From positions 1-64,000 of the forward strand of contig CANMZP010000023.1 in NCBI GenBank assembly GCA_947502355.1: DNA of 64,000 bases, read 5' to 3'. The translations under genes were made by a program, and so were the position numbers. The stretch comes from an uncultured Thalassotalea sp. (GTDB lineage: Bacteria; Pseudomonadota; Gammaproteobacteria; Enterobacterales; Alteromonadaceae). Below, one piece after another: positions 7,842 to 15,524 of this stretch; the stretch's first letter is position 1, and every line of letters starts with the position of its first letter. The notes below the pieces were generated by a model. That model ran no database searches and had not been told where the DNA came from. It saw only the letters and a program-made list of their open reading frames with translations.

Positions 7842-9857
7842 TTAACGTAATAAGTGCAAGAAGTGCATGTGTTTATGATATTGGTCTATAACGTCGTTAA
7901 TAACGCCTTTTTTCGACCACCCCATAATGTCGTAGTCTTGCCCACCTTCGCTTAAATGTACTTCCGCTCGGTAATACATTTGATCTTCATCTGAATCAAT
8001 ATCTTCTTCATCTAAAGTAAATTCAGGCTGTAAATGACTGCGACGTCGAACCCCGTAAACAAAGTTATGCTCATCACCATGAAATACCGTAAAGCGAAAG
8101 CCGCGATTGGTTTTCTCTATTTGTGTTTCAATGTTATTTTCGGCAAATTTCTCTGATAGCGCATTAAAACTTGGCTTGATAACATTATTAATAAAACGAT
8201 CTACGTTGTAGCGATTAGGGAACTCAATGATATTTTGCAAGCGGCCTTCCCAGTCTTCATCCCCGACATAAGGGTGCACAGGGGCGACATTGATTTGCAA
8301 GCTTTCTTGTTTTCTTAATTCCACCCGCAGTGCATTCATTAAACCTACTAAAGCAATCAATAAGATAATGGTAAATGGCAGGGCGCTCGCTATCGTCATG
8401 GTTTGTAGGGCACTTAATCCACCTACGATTAATAAAATTGCGGCTACAAGGCCAACCGTTACCGCCCAGAATAGACGCTGCCATAAGGGGGTATCGTTAC
8501 GACCATTTGAACAAAGCATGTCAATGATCATAGCGCCTGAGTCACAAGAGGTAACAAAGAATATAATGATCATTAAGACCGATAAAAATGACAGTAATGA
8601 AGAAAACGGGAAGTTTTCTAAAAACACAAATAAGGCAACTGAGCTGTCTTTATTAACCATATTGGCCAGTTCAGTAACCCCTTGTTCGAACACTAATGCA
8701 ATGGCACTGTTACCAAAAATGGTCATCCATAGTAACGTGAATGCCGTAGGGAAAAGTAATACGCCAATAACAAATTCACGAATCGTTCGACCGCGAGAAA
8801 TACGCGCAATAAACAAACCAACAAAAGGTGCCCATGCTAACCACCAACCCCAGTAAAAAATGGTCCAGCCACCAATCCACTCACTTTTCTCGTAAGCAAA
8901 TAAGTTAAAGGTAATGCGCACGATATCGGATAAATAGTTACCGATATTTTGTACGTAGGCTTGCAATAAAAAGACACTTGGACCCAAAATGAAAATAAGA
9001 GAAAGCAATAAAATGGCCAAAATCATATTGGCTTCAGATAAACGGCGAATGCCTTTATCCAAACCCGTACCAACCGAAATTGCGGCAAGGCCAGTAACCC
9101 CTGCCATGATCATAACCTGATTTGCGGTTGAAACGTCAAAATCAAATAAATAGTTTAGGCCAGAGTTTACTTGGAATGCACCAAAGCCTAGTGAGGTCGC
9201 CACACCGAAAACCGTACCGGTAACGGCAAAAATATCAACCAAATGACCTGGCCAACCGAAAATCCTATCGCCAATAAGCGGATATAGCGCCGAACGTAAG
9301 GTCAGCGGCAACTTATGACGATAACCAAAATAGGCAAGAATTAAAGCGACTACGGCATAAATAGCCCATGCATGTAATCCCCAGTGGAAAAAGGTGATTT
9401 TCATGGCTTCTCGGGCGGCATCTAAGCTGTTTTCATCCGCTGTTGGCGGAGCTAAAAAATGCATTAGGGGCTCGGCCACCCCAAAAAACATTAAACCAAT
9501 ACCCATGCCGGCGGCAAACAACATGGAAATCCATGTGGTTAGACTGTAATCGGGGGTTGAATGCTCAGGGCCTAAGCGTATATCACCATACTTAGATGTG
9601 CCTAAGAAAATAACAAAAATTAAAATAATGGCCACACTCAATACATAAAACCAACTGCCATTTTCAATGATGCCAGCCTGAATGGCATTGAAGGTTTGTG
9701 CGGTGCTTTCGCCTTGGAATGTTGAGAAAGCCAATAAGGCTAAAATGATCGCCGTAGCGCAAAAGAAAACGGGTTTATTTAGGTGTTTTAGGAGGTCAGA
9801 GCCTTCTGTTTCTTGCATTACAAATAATACTTTTTTTAAATATAAAGTATTAAGCAT
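7842..9857 (-). CDS. betT: BCCT-family choline/betaine transporter (BetT-like)
   Basis: This 671-residue protein has the betaine-choline-carnitine transporter fold of about 12 transmembrane helices. Signatures include LGPEHSTPDYSLTTWISMLF, AAGMGIGLMFFGVAEPL, FFHWGLHAWAIYA, and WTIFYWGWWLAWAPFVGLFI with ARISRGRTIREFV. A cytoplasmic C-terminal domain of about 150 residues, ending in IDQYHKHMHFLHLL, resembles the regulatory tail of Escherichia coli BetT (677 residues). The likely role is Na+- or H+-coupled uptake of choline or glycine betaine for osmoprotection. A shorter start at 9818 (MQETEGSD) is equally possible; neither has a good ribosome-binding site. No betAB genes are adjacent. Confidence 0.85.
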   Translation of the reverse strand: MLNTLYLKKVLFVMQETEGSDLLKHLNKPVFFCATAIILALLAFSTFQGESTAQTFNAIQAGIIENGSWFYVLSVAIILIFVIFLGTSKYGDIRLGPEHSTPDYSLTTWISMLFAAGMGIGLMFFGVAEPLMHFLAPPTADENSLDAAREAMKITFFHWGLHAWAIYAVVALILAYFGYRHKLPLTLRSALYPLIGDRIFGWPGHLVDIFAVTGTVFGVATSLGFGAFQVNSGLNYLFDFDVSTANQVMIMAGVTGLAAISVGTGLDKGIRRLSEANMILAILLLSLIFILGPSVFLLQAYVQNIGNYLSDIVRITFNLFAYEKSEWIGGWTIFYWGWWLAWAPFVGLFIARISRGRTIREFVIGVLLFPTAFTLLWMTIFGNSAIALVFEQGVTELANMVNKDSSVALFVFLENFPFSSLLSFLSVLMIIIFFVTSCDSGAMIIDMLCSNGRNDTPLWQRLFWAVTVGLVAAILLIVGGLSALQTMTIASALPFTIILLIALVGLMNALRVELRKQESLQINVAPVHPYVGDEDWEGRLQNIIEFPNRYNVDRFINNVIKPSFNALSEKFAENNIETQIEKTNRGFRFTVFHGDEHNFVYGVRRRSHLQPEFTLDEEDIDSDEDQMYYRAEVHLSEGGQDYDIMGWSKKGVINDVIDQYHKHMHFLHLLR

Positions 9858-10174
9858 AGCGTAAAACTTTATATTATGTTGTTAGGTATTTGTTTTTTTT
9901 ATGCAAATCATAACGTTAAATTTGCAATACTGAATCTTTTACATTTACCTTTAAAACTCGCCCTCAGGAGTTCATCGTAGCCCCTTAACAGCTCTAAAAA
10001 AGCATTGAAAATGACTTATCTCTGCGAAGCAAGCTGAAGGGAGCAAGGCATGGCTGCCGAGCGTAAATTTAATTACCGTTGAATAACTATGCTTATGCAA
10101 TTTGGCTGGATAGTGAACCCGTGATGCATTCTGAGCTGTGTAAAAACTGCATGGGGATGGTTTAAATAAAACTT
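9858..10174. other. Intergenic region between the BCCT gene and hutG
   Basis: The two flanking genes diverge, so this 437-bp gap (to 10294) must hold both promoters. No coding signal was accepted; a minus-strand open frame at 9972-10190 has Cys/His-rich composition unlike a real protein and no ribosome-binding site. The only distinct site seen is the palindrome at 10175-10189. Confidence 0.4.
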
Positions 10175-10189
10175 TGTACGTTTTGTACA
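10175..10189. promoter_or_regulatory. TGTAC-N5-GTACA palindrome upstream of hutGI
   Basis: A 15-bp palindrome TGTAC-GTTTT-GTACA lies 105 bp upstream of the hutG start, near a possible -10 element TAGAAT at 10210-10215. GntR-family HutC repressors bind short TGTA/TACA palindromes in front of hut genes. This is therefore a candidate HutC-type operator; the identity of the factor is inferred. Confidence 0.4.
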
Positions 10190-10294
10190 TACTTTTGCTT
10201 GGTTCTTGCTAGAATAACCGCCACATTATTGACCTGCTTCAGGTCACCTAAAAAAGTCTCAGAAAGCAAAACAAAGAAACACTAGGGGAACACA

Positions 10295-11401
10295 ATGAAT
10301 CAGCTAAGTAATCCATTTTATCAAAAATTGGCGGCCTGCTTATGCCCGCCGGGTAATGGGGTATTTACGGTTAATACGGCAAAAGAGCGTAAAGAGCAAT
10401 TACACAAGGCGATTTATGGCACAACCGACTATATCGATGACTTATGGCTAGCTTCACTTGAAAAATTAAATGAATCATCAAAAGCGGTTATTTTAGGTGT
10501 AGCCTCCGATTGTGGTGGCGGCATATTACGAGGGGCAAATTGGGGGCCGTTATTTTTACGCTCTTTTTTAATCAATCAACACCCAAATCTAAATATATTT
10601 GATTTAGGCGATATTCGTGTTATTCCACATTTATTACACGATAAATACCTTAATGAACCGACAATAGAAAATTGCCAAAAAGCCCTGTATGGCGAAAATA
10701 ATAACGGCTACCCTGTTGCACCGTTAACCATTACCGAAGACGTGCTTCACGACTTTTATGCCGAGTTTCCAGAAAAAGGGGTTTTTGCAATAGGTGGTGA
10801 CCACTCCGTGAGTTATCCGTTAACCAAAGCGTATTTACAAGCCAAAAAAGCACAAGGCAAACGTGCTGCTATCATTCATTTTGATGCTCACACCGACTTG
10901 CTAGTTGAGCGCCTTGGTATTGATTTGTGTTTTGGCTCTTGGTGCACCCATATTCTTGATGATTTACACTCGCCAAGTCATCTTATTCAAATTGGTATTC
11001 GCTCAAGTGGTAAGCCAAAATCTCATTGGGAAGACACCTTTGGAGTGAAACAACATTGGGCACATGAAGTCAAAGAACGTGGTGTCACTGCGGTGATTGC
11101 TGAAATAAAACAGCAACTAGCAGAAGAAAATATCGATGAACTTTATGTAAGCTTTGACATCGATGCCCTTGATGCGGTGTTTGCTTCGGCCACCGGCACA
11201 CCAGAGCCAGATGGCTTATCACCTGATGAAGCCATGACCATATTAAAAGAGTTGGCTACCGACTACCCAATAACGGGAGCGGATATGATGGAGCTTGCGC
11301 CATTCACCAACAGCACAGAACACAGTGAGCACTCGACCGAGACCACGTTTACTGTCGCCGCTAAATTGTCGGCCTTTATGCTTGAACAAATCAATAAATA
11401 A
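10295..11401 (+). CDS. hutG: Formimidoylglutamase-type arginase-family hydrolase
   Basis: This 368-residue ureohydrolase carries the three manganese-binding signatures of the arginase/agmatinase/formimidoylglutamase family: GGDHS (167-171), DAHTD (197-201) and SFDIDALDA (about 275-283). It would hydrolyse N-formimidoyl-L-glutamate to glutamate and formamide, the last step of histidine breakdown. That substrate is inferred from the partner: hutI begins 16 bp downstream. It is longer than typical HutG (about 310) because of an N-terminal extension of about 60 residues. A good ribosome-binding site (AGGGGAA) precedes the ATG. Histidase and urocanase genes are not in this window. Confidence 0.8.
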   Translation: MNQLSNPFYQKLAACLCPPGNGVFTVNTAKERKEQLHKAIYGTTDYIDDLWLASLEKLNESSKAVILGVASDCGGGILRGANWGPLFLRSFLINQHPNLNIFDLGDIRVIPHLLHDKYLNEPTIENCQKALYGENNNGYPVAPLTITEDVLHDFYAEFPEKGVFAIGGDHSVSYPLTKAYLQAKKAQGKRAAIIHFDAHTDLLVERLGIDLCFGSWCTHILDDLHSPSHLIQIGIRSSGKPKSHWEDTFGVKQHWAHEVKERGVTAVIAEIKQQLAEENIDELYVSFDIDALDAVFASATGTPEPDGLSPDEAMTILKELATDYPITGADMMELAPFTNSTEHSEHSTETTFTVAAKLSAFMLEQINK

Positions 11402-11416
11402 GCGGGAGCTTAATCA

Positions 11417-12652
11417 ATGAATACAATTTCATCTAACTGGCAGACTTTATTTATTAACGTCAATATTGCCACCATGAGTCAAAGCGGTACCTCATATGGC
11501 GCCATCGAACACGGGGCTTTAGCTGTGTGCGACGGAAAAATTGCTTGGTTGGGGCCAATGCAACAGTTACCTGAATTTAATAAAGCGTCTGTTGAGGTTA
11601 TTGATGGGCAAGGAAAGTGGATCACCCCGGGGTTTATCGATTGTCATACTCACCTTGTTTATGGCTCTCACCGTGCCAATGAGTTTGAAATGCGCTTAGA
11701 AGGGGCTAGTTATGAAGACATCGCCGCTAACGGTGGGGGCATTGTTTCTTCGGTAAATGCTACCCGCAAGGCAAGCGAAGAAGAGTTACTTGCTAGTGCA
11801 TTACCCCGATTACAAGCGCTTCATCATGAAGGGGTAACCACGATTGAAGTCAAGTCTGGCTATGGATTAGATTTAGAAACAGAAATAAAAATGCTTAAGG
11901 TGGGGAAGCAATTAGCACAGCACGTGCCTGTTTCCGTTAAAACCACTTTTTTAGGGGCGCATGCGCTGCCCGTTGAATTTAACAATGACAGCGATGGTTA
12001 CATTAAGGTTGTTTGCGAGCAAATGATCCCGAAAGTTGCCGAGCTGAACTTAGCCGATGCCGTTGATGTATTTTGTGAAGGTATTGGGTTTTCATTAGCG
12101 CAAACGGAGCGAGTCTTTGCCGCCGCCAAACAGCATGGGTTGCCGGTAAAAGTACATGCCGAGCAGCTTTCGGATTTAGGCGCTAGTGAGTTAGCAGCAA
12201 GTTATCAGGCGCTTTCAAGTGATCATTTAGAATACTTGTCTGATGCAGGTATTAAAGCTATGCAAGCGAGTGGAATGGTAGCTGTACTACTACCGGGTGC
12301 ATTTTATTTCTTAAGGGAAACCAAGTTACCACCTATTCAAGCCCTACGGGATAACAATGTACGTATGGCGATTGCAACGGATGCCAACCCAGGCACATCA
12401 CCCATTCATTCAATTCAATTAATGCTAAATATGGCGTGTACCTTGTTTCGGTTAACACCTACAGAAGCTTTAGCTGGGGTTACTTGTAACGCAGCAAGAG
12501 CATTGGGGATCCATGATAAAGTTGGTGAGCTGGCGGTAGGCATGAATGCAGATATTGCCTTGTGGGATATTGAGCAACCAGCTCAGCTTTGTTATCAGTT
12601 TGGCGCCAATCCTTTGCAAGCACTCTATAAAGATGGTGTAAAAGTTCGCTAG
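11417..12652 (+). CDS. hutI: Imidazolonepropionase
   Basis: This 411-residue amidohydrolase-superfamily enzyme converts 4-imidazolone-5-propanoate to N-formimidoyl-L-glutamate in histidine catabolism. The metal-binding HxH lies in [10 protein letters not shown] (His77, His79), with the family signature RANEFEMRL after it. [17 protein letters not shown] (about residue 250) and [10 protein letters not shown] (about 322) supply further metal and substrate ligands. The length matches the family (about 405). It is cotranscribed with hutG, 16 bp apart, and its product is the substrate of HutG, which supports both calls. Confidence 0.95.
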   Translation: MNTISSNWQTLFINVNIATMSQSGTSYGAIEHGALAVCDGKIAWLGPMQQLPEFNKASVEVIDGQGKWITPGFIDCHTHLVYGSHRANEFEMRLEGASYEDIAANGGGIVSSVNATRKASEEELLASALPRLQALHHEGVTTIEVKSGYGLDLETEIKMLKVGKQLAQHVPVSVKTTFLGAHALPVEFNNDSDGYIKVVCEQMIPKVAELNLADAVDVFCEGIGFSLAQTERVFAAAKQHGLPVKVHAEQLSDLGASELAASYQALSSDHLEYLSDAGIKAMQASGMVAVLLPGAFYFLRETKLPPIQALRDNNVRMAIATDANPGTSPIHSIQLMLNMACTLFRLTPTEALAGVTCNAARALGIHDKVGELAVGMNADIALWDIEQPAQLCYQFGANPLQALYKDGVKVR

Positions 12653-12785
12653 TCAGAATGTCCCTGCAAAGCCGTTTTAGAAAGCAGTTAAAGAAAGCTG
12701 TTTGAGATAGTTTTAAAGAAAGTCTGACTGAACGTCAAAATGGCGATATGCGGTTTTTTGCCTACACTCTAGTGCATATCAATTT

Positions 12786-12817
12786 GTTAACTATGAGCCA
12801 ATTGGCTCATAGTTAAC
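12786..12817. promoter_or_regulatory. 32-bp perfect palindrome
   Basis: The sequence GTTAACTATGAGCCAA is followed immediately by its exact reverse complement with no loop (centre between 12801 and 12802). It ends 17 bp before the start of the Tat-exported aminotransferase-like gene at 12835 and covers the likely promoter or 5'-UTR. A loopless palindrome of this length is a better candidate for a dimeric repressor operator or a cruciform-forming site than for a terminator, and no T-run follows. Confidence 0.6.
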
Positions 12818-12834
12818 CTTAAAAGGTGGCACGC

Positions 12835-14166
12835 ATGTTAAGACGGACTTTCTTAAATCGAATTGGCTTAAGTTTGGGGCTTGGCTTTGGCTCCGGGCTT
12901 ATTGCTCCAGCTGCAGTATTGGCAAAAACGGCAGCAGGCGCAAAAAACTCAGCCTATACTGGCATTGAGCCTGCAGACTGGCGAACATTAAGAAGCCTAT
13001 TTCCTTTAACCGATAAATATATTCAACTGTCTACTTTTTTATTGGCTTCGCATCCCAAACCGGTGAGTGATGCCATTAACAAACATCGCATCGCGTTTGA
13101 TGAAAACCCCTCCGATTACTGGCATCATCATTTTTTAACCATTGATAAACAAATTTGTGAATCAGCGGCTCGCTATATGGGCGGCGAAGCGAAAAACATC
13201 GCCTTAACCGATAGCACAACCATGGGGCTTGGCTTGGTTTATTCGGGCTTAAAGCTCAATCCTGATGATGAAATTCTGCAAACTACGCACGATCATTACT
13301 CAACTGATATGTCCTTAGCGCATCGTGCAAACCGAACCGGTGCTAGGGTGAAACAAGTTTCCCTTTATGATGATCCGGCAAAGGTCAATGTTGATGAGGT
13401 GTTATCACGCCTTAAATCTAAAATCACCGAAAAAACCAAAGTTATTGCAGTAACTTGGGTACACTCATCAACAGGCGTAAAGTTGCCGATTCGAGCCATT
13501 GCCAAAACCATTCGTCAGATAAATGCATCGCGCCGTAGTGATAAGCAAATATTGTTTTGTGTCGATGGCGTGCATGGTTTTGGTATTGAAAATGAAGACA
13601 TCTCGACCATAGGCTGCGATTTCTTTATCGCTGGAACACATAAGTGGATCTTTGGGCCACGAGGTACTGGCATTATTTGGGGAAGTGATAGGGCTTGGGA
13701 AATGAGTGAACCCGTTATTCCAAGTTTCAGTGCCTCTTATGATGTTTGGTTAGGGTTTGCAAAGCCAGAAGATGTGCCTGCCGGTGAACATATGTCGCCT
13801 GGTGGCTTTCATTCTTTTGAACATCGCTGGGCGTTGCCCGAAGCATTTAAATTGCATTTACAGTTAGGCAAAGCCAATGTTCAAAAACGTATTCATCAGT
13901 TAAATACGCAAACCAAGCAAGGCTTGGCCAAAATGAACAATGTGACTCTTTATACGCCGATGTCGAGCGAACTGTCATCTGGTTTAGTGTGTTTTGATGT
14001 CGAGGGTATAAAACCGGAAGAGGTCGTGAAACGAATGCATGATAAAGGCATTATTATGAGTAATACCCCATACCGTAAAACCTATGCGCGTTTTGCTCCA
14101 TCATTGCTTAATAATGAACAAGAAATTGAAACCGCGCTGGCTGCCATACAATCGCTTAAAGCCTAG
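12835..14166 (+). CDS. Tat-exported class V aminotransferase-fold PLP protein
   Basis: This 443-residue PLP-dependent enzyme has the class V aminotransferase fold (isopenicillin-N epimerase / EgtE / cysteine desulfurase-like). AGTHKWIFGPRGTG contains the presumed Schiff-base lysine, and VDGVHGFG before it contains the cofactor-binding Asp. The N-terminus MLRRTFLNRIG followed by a Gly/Leu-rich hydrophobic stretch and APAAVLA is a twin-arginine signal, so the enzyme should work in the periplasm, which is unusual for PLP enzymes. ATG 12835 is preferred over GTG 12826 because AAAAGG lies at the right distance. The substrate is unknown. It follows hutI on the same strand, 182 bp away. Confidence 0.75.
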   Translation: MLRRTFLNRIGLSLGLGFGSGLIAPAAVLAKTAAGAKNSAYTGIEPADWRTLRSLFPLTDKYIQLSTFLLASHPKPVSDAINKHRIAFDENPSDYWHHHFLTIDKQICESAARYMGGEAKNIALTDSTTMGLGLVYSGLKLNPDDEILQTTHDHYSTDMSLAHRANRTGARVKQVSLYDDPAKVNVDEVLSRLKSKITEKTKVIAVTWVHSSTGVKLPIRAIAKTIRQINASRRSDKQILFCVDGVHGFGIENEDISTIGCDFFIAGTHKWIFGPRGTGIIWGSDRAWEMSEPVIPSFSASYDVWLGFAKPEDVPAGEHMSPGGFHSFEHRWALPEAFKLHLQLGKANVQKRIHQLNTQTKQGLAKMNNVTLYTPMSSELSSGLVCFDVEGIKPEEVVKRMHDKGIIMSNTPYRKTYARFAPSLLNNEQEIETALAAIQSLKA

Positions 14167-14206
14167 CGGCGCTGCAGAGCACTGTGATAATCCAGATGTC
14201 ATAATG

Positions 14207-14237
14207 AAAAAATCGAGCACGTAAGGCTCGATTTTTT
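14207..14237. terminator. Bidirectional intrinsic terminator
   Basis: AAAAAATCGAGC (14207-14218) and GCTCGATTTTTT (14226-14237) form a 12-bp perfect stem with a 7-base loop and A/T tails on both strands. It separates the convergent aminotransferase-like gene and rraA. Confidence 0.9.
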
Positions 14238-14277
14238 ACTTTAAGTAAATTGTTTTTCACGCTGTGTCGCGAATGTT

Positions 14278-14763
14278 TTACTCAATGTCTAAAGGATCGG
14301 CTGAAAGGATCACGCCGGTGTTATCAGCGTAAATATGATCTTCGGGTAAAATGGTTACCCCAGCAAAGTTAATCGCCACATCAACTTCACCCACGTCGGT
14401 ATCATCAGCACCTACCGGAATGGAGACTAAAGCCTGAATGCCGATTTCAATATCTTCTAATGCATCAACATCGCGCACGCTGCCATAGCAAATAATGCCT
14501 TCCCAGTTGTTTTTTGCCGCTGTTTCAGCAATGTAACTATCAATAAGTGCTCTTCGGCTTGAGCCACCGCCATCAATAACCAACACTTTGCCACTGCCGT
14601 CTTGCTCAACAACTTCACTGATTATGCCATTTGATTCAAAACATTTAATGGTGACTACCGAGCCTCCAAAGGAGCTAATCCCACCGTAGTTACTGAGCAT
14701 GGGCTCAAGTACATCAACTGAGTCGGCGTATAAATTACAAAGTTCCGAGGTATTATAATCCAT
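14278..14763 (-). CDS. rraA: Regulator of ribonuclease E activity A
   Basis: This 161-residue protein matches RraA over its full length. The start [42 protein letters not shown] and [15 protein letters not shown] are family hallmarks, and the protein forms a trimeric ring that binds RNase E and damps its activity. Length equals that of Escherichia coli RraA (161). The C-terminus ending in DPLDIE is acidic, as usual. The gene is monocistronic on the minus strand and convergent with the aminotransferase-like gene, sharing the terminator at 14207-14237. Confidence 0.93.
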   Translation of the reverse strand: MDYNTSELCNLYADSVDVLEPMLSNYGGISSFGGSVVTIKCFESNGIISEVVEQDGSGKVLVIDGGGSSRRALIDSYIAETAAKNNWEGIICYGSVRDVDALEDIEIGIQALVSIPVGADDTDVGEVDVAINFAGVTILPEDHIYADNTGVILSADPLDIE

Positions 14764-14880
14764 GAATATTCTCCAAGGCGTAAGCTATTGAATTATTAGA
14801 ATATCAACAAGTATAACGCGACTTACTCTGTGGACAAGTGGAAAGGTTAATCTGGGACAACTTTTGTGGTTTTAATTGAA

Positions 14881-14942
14881 TATTGGGGTCAGATGAAAAT
14901 TAAAGGAGAGCGCTAGAATATTAGGGTCAGATGAAAATTAAA
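14881..14942. repeat. Direct repeat pair with GGGTCAGATGAAAATTAAA core
   Basis: Two 24-bp copies differing by one base start at 14881 and 14919 (period 38 bp). The GGGGTCAGA-type motif followed by an AT-rich run resembles short repeats seen beside REP-associated tyrosine transposase genes in other gammaproteobacteria. No transposase is present, so this may be a leftover of such an element; that link is from memory. Confidence 0.45.
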
Positions 14943-14987
14943 TTAGAGGAGAGAGGGCTAAAAGATATATTTTTTTGAGGCCAGAAA

Positions 14988-15018
14988 TAAATAAAGCGCC
15001 ATATAGGCGCTTTATTTA
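14988..15018 (-). terminator. Intrinsic terminator of rpmE
   Basis: TAAATAAAGCGCC (14988-15000) and GGCGCTTTATTTA (15006-15018) make a 13-bp perfect stem with loop ATATA. It starts 20 bp after the rpmE stop on the minus strand, followed there by an AT-rich tail. Confidence 0.85.
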
Positions 15019-15038
15019 TCGATATAAGGTAAAGAAGC

Positions 15039-15251
15039 TTACTTCTTACCAAGCATACCGAAACGTTTGTTGAATTTATCAACACGACCACCAGTCTCAG
15101 CAGCTTTTTGCTTACCAGTGTAGAATGGGTGACATTCTGAACAAACATCTAAGTAAATATCTTTTGCACGTGTAGAACGAGTTTCGATCACGTTGCCACA
15201 AGAACAAGTTGCTTTAATAGCAACGTAATTTGGGTGGATACCGTCTTTCAT
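15039..15251 (-). CDS. rpmE: 50S ribosomal protein L31, zinc-binding form
   Basis: The product is the 70-residue L31, starting [20 protein letters not shown]. Cys16 and Cys18 with the later CSEC (Cys37, Cys40) form the zinc-binding set of the C+ L31 form. The start is placed at 15251 rather than at upstream in-frame codons because the family begins exactly here and AGAGGT precedes the ATG. The gene is divergent from priA, the same order as in Escherichia coli (rpmE next to priA), which supports orthology. The zinc form is typically the one used when zinc is plentiful; a zur gene lies at 32270. Confidence 0.96.
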   Translation of the reverse strand: MKDGIHPNYVAIKATCSCGNVIETRSTRAKDIYLDVCSECHPFYTGKQKAAETGGRVDKFNKRFGMLGKK

Positions 15252-15524
15252 GGGATTACCTCTGTTGGGCCGCATCGCCATCTGATCTTTTGCCAGACAC
15301 CATACGAGTTTCAATTTAAGGTGGCGAATAATACGGGATCTTTTTGGTGAGTTCAACTAAAAGCGTTAAAAAATGAGCAATAAACCCAATTTAAATGGCT
15401 TTGGTTACATAATTAATCGTCAATGGGTGGTTAGGGGGAATGTTCGATGAGAAGTTAGGTAAAATATCCTTGGCAAATTGCCCGCTACTGGGCAGAATAT
15501 AATGAAATATAGCTAACCTGTTTT

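Noticed and set aside
8290-8856. 188-codon plus-strand open frame inside the BCCT gene
   Set aside because: It is antisense to strongly conserved transporter motifs and has no family features of its own.
9972-10190. 72-codon minus-strand open frame upstream of hutG
   Set aside because: It covers the divergent promoter region, has non-protein-like composition and no ribosome-binding site.
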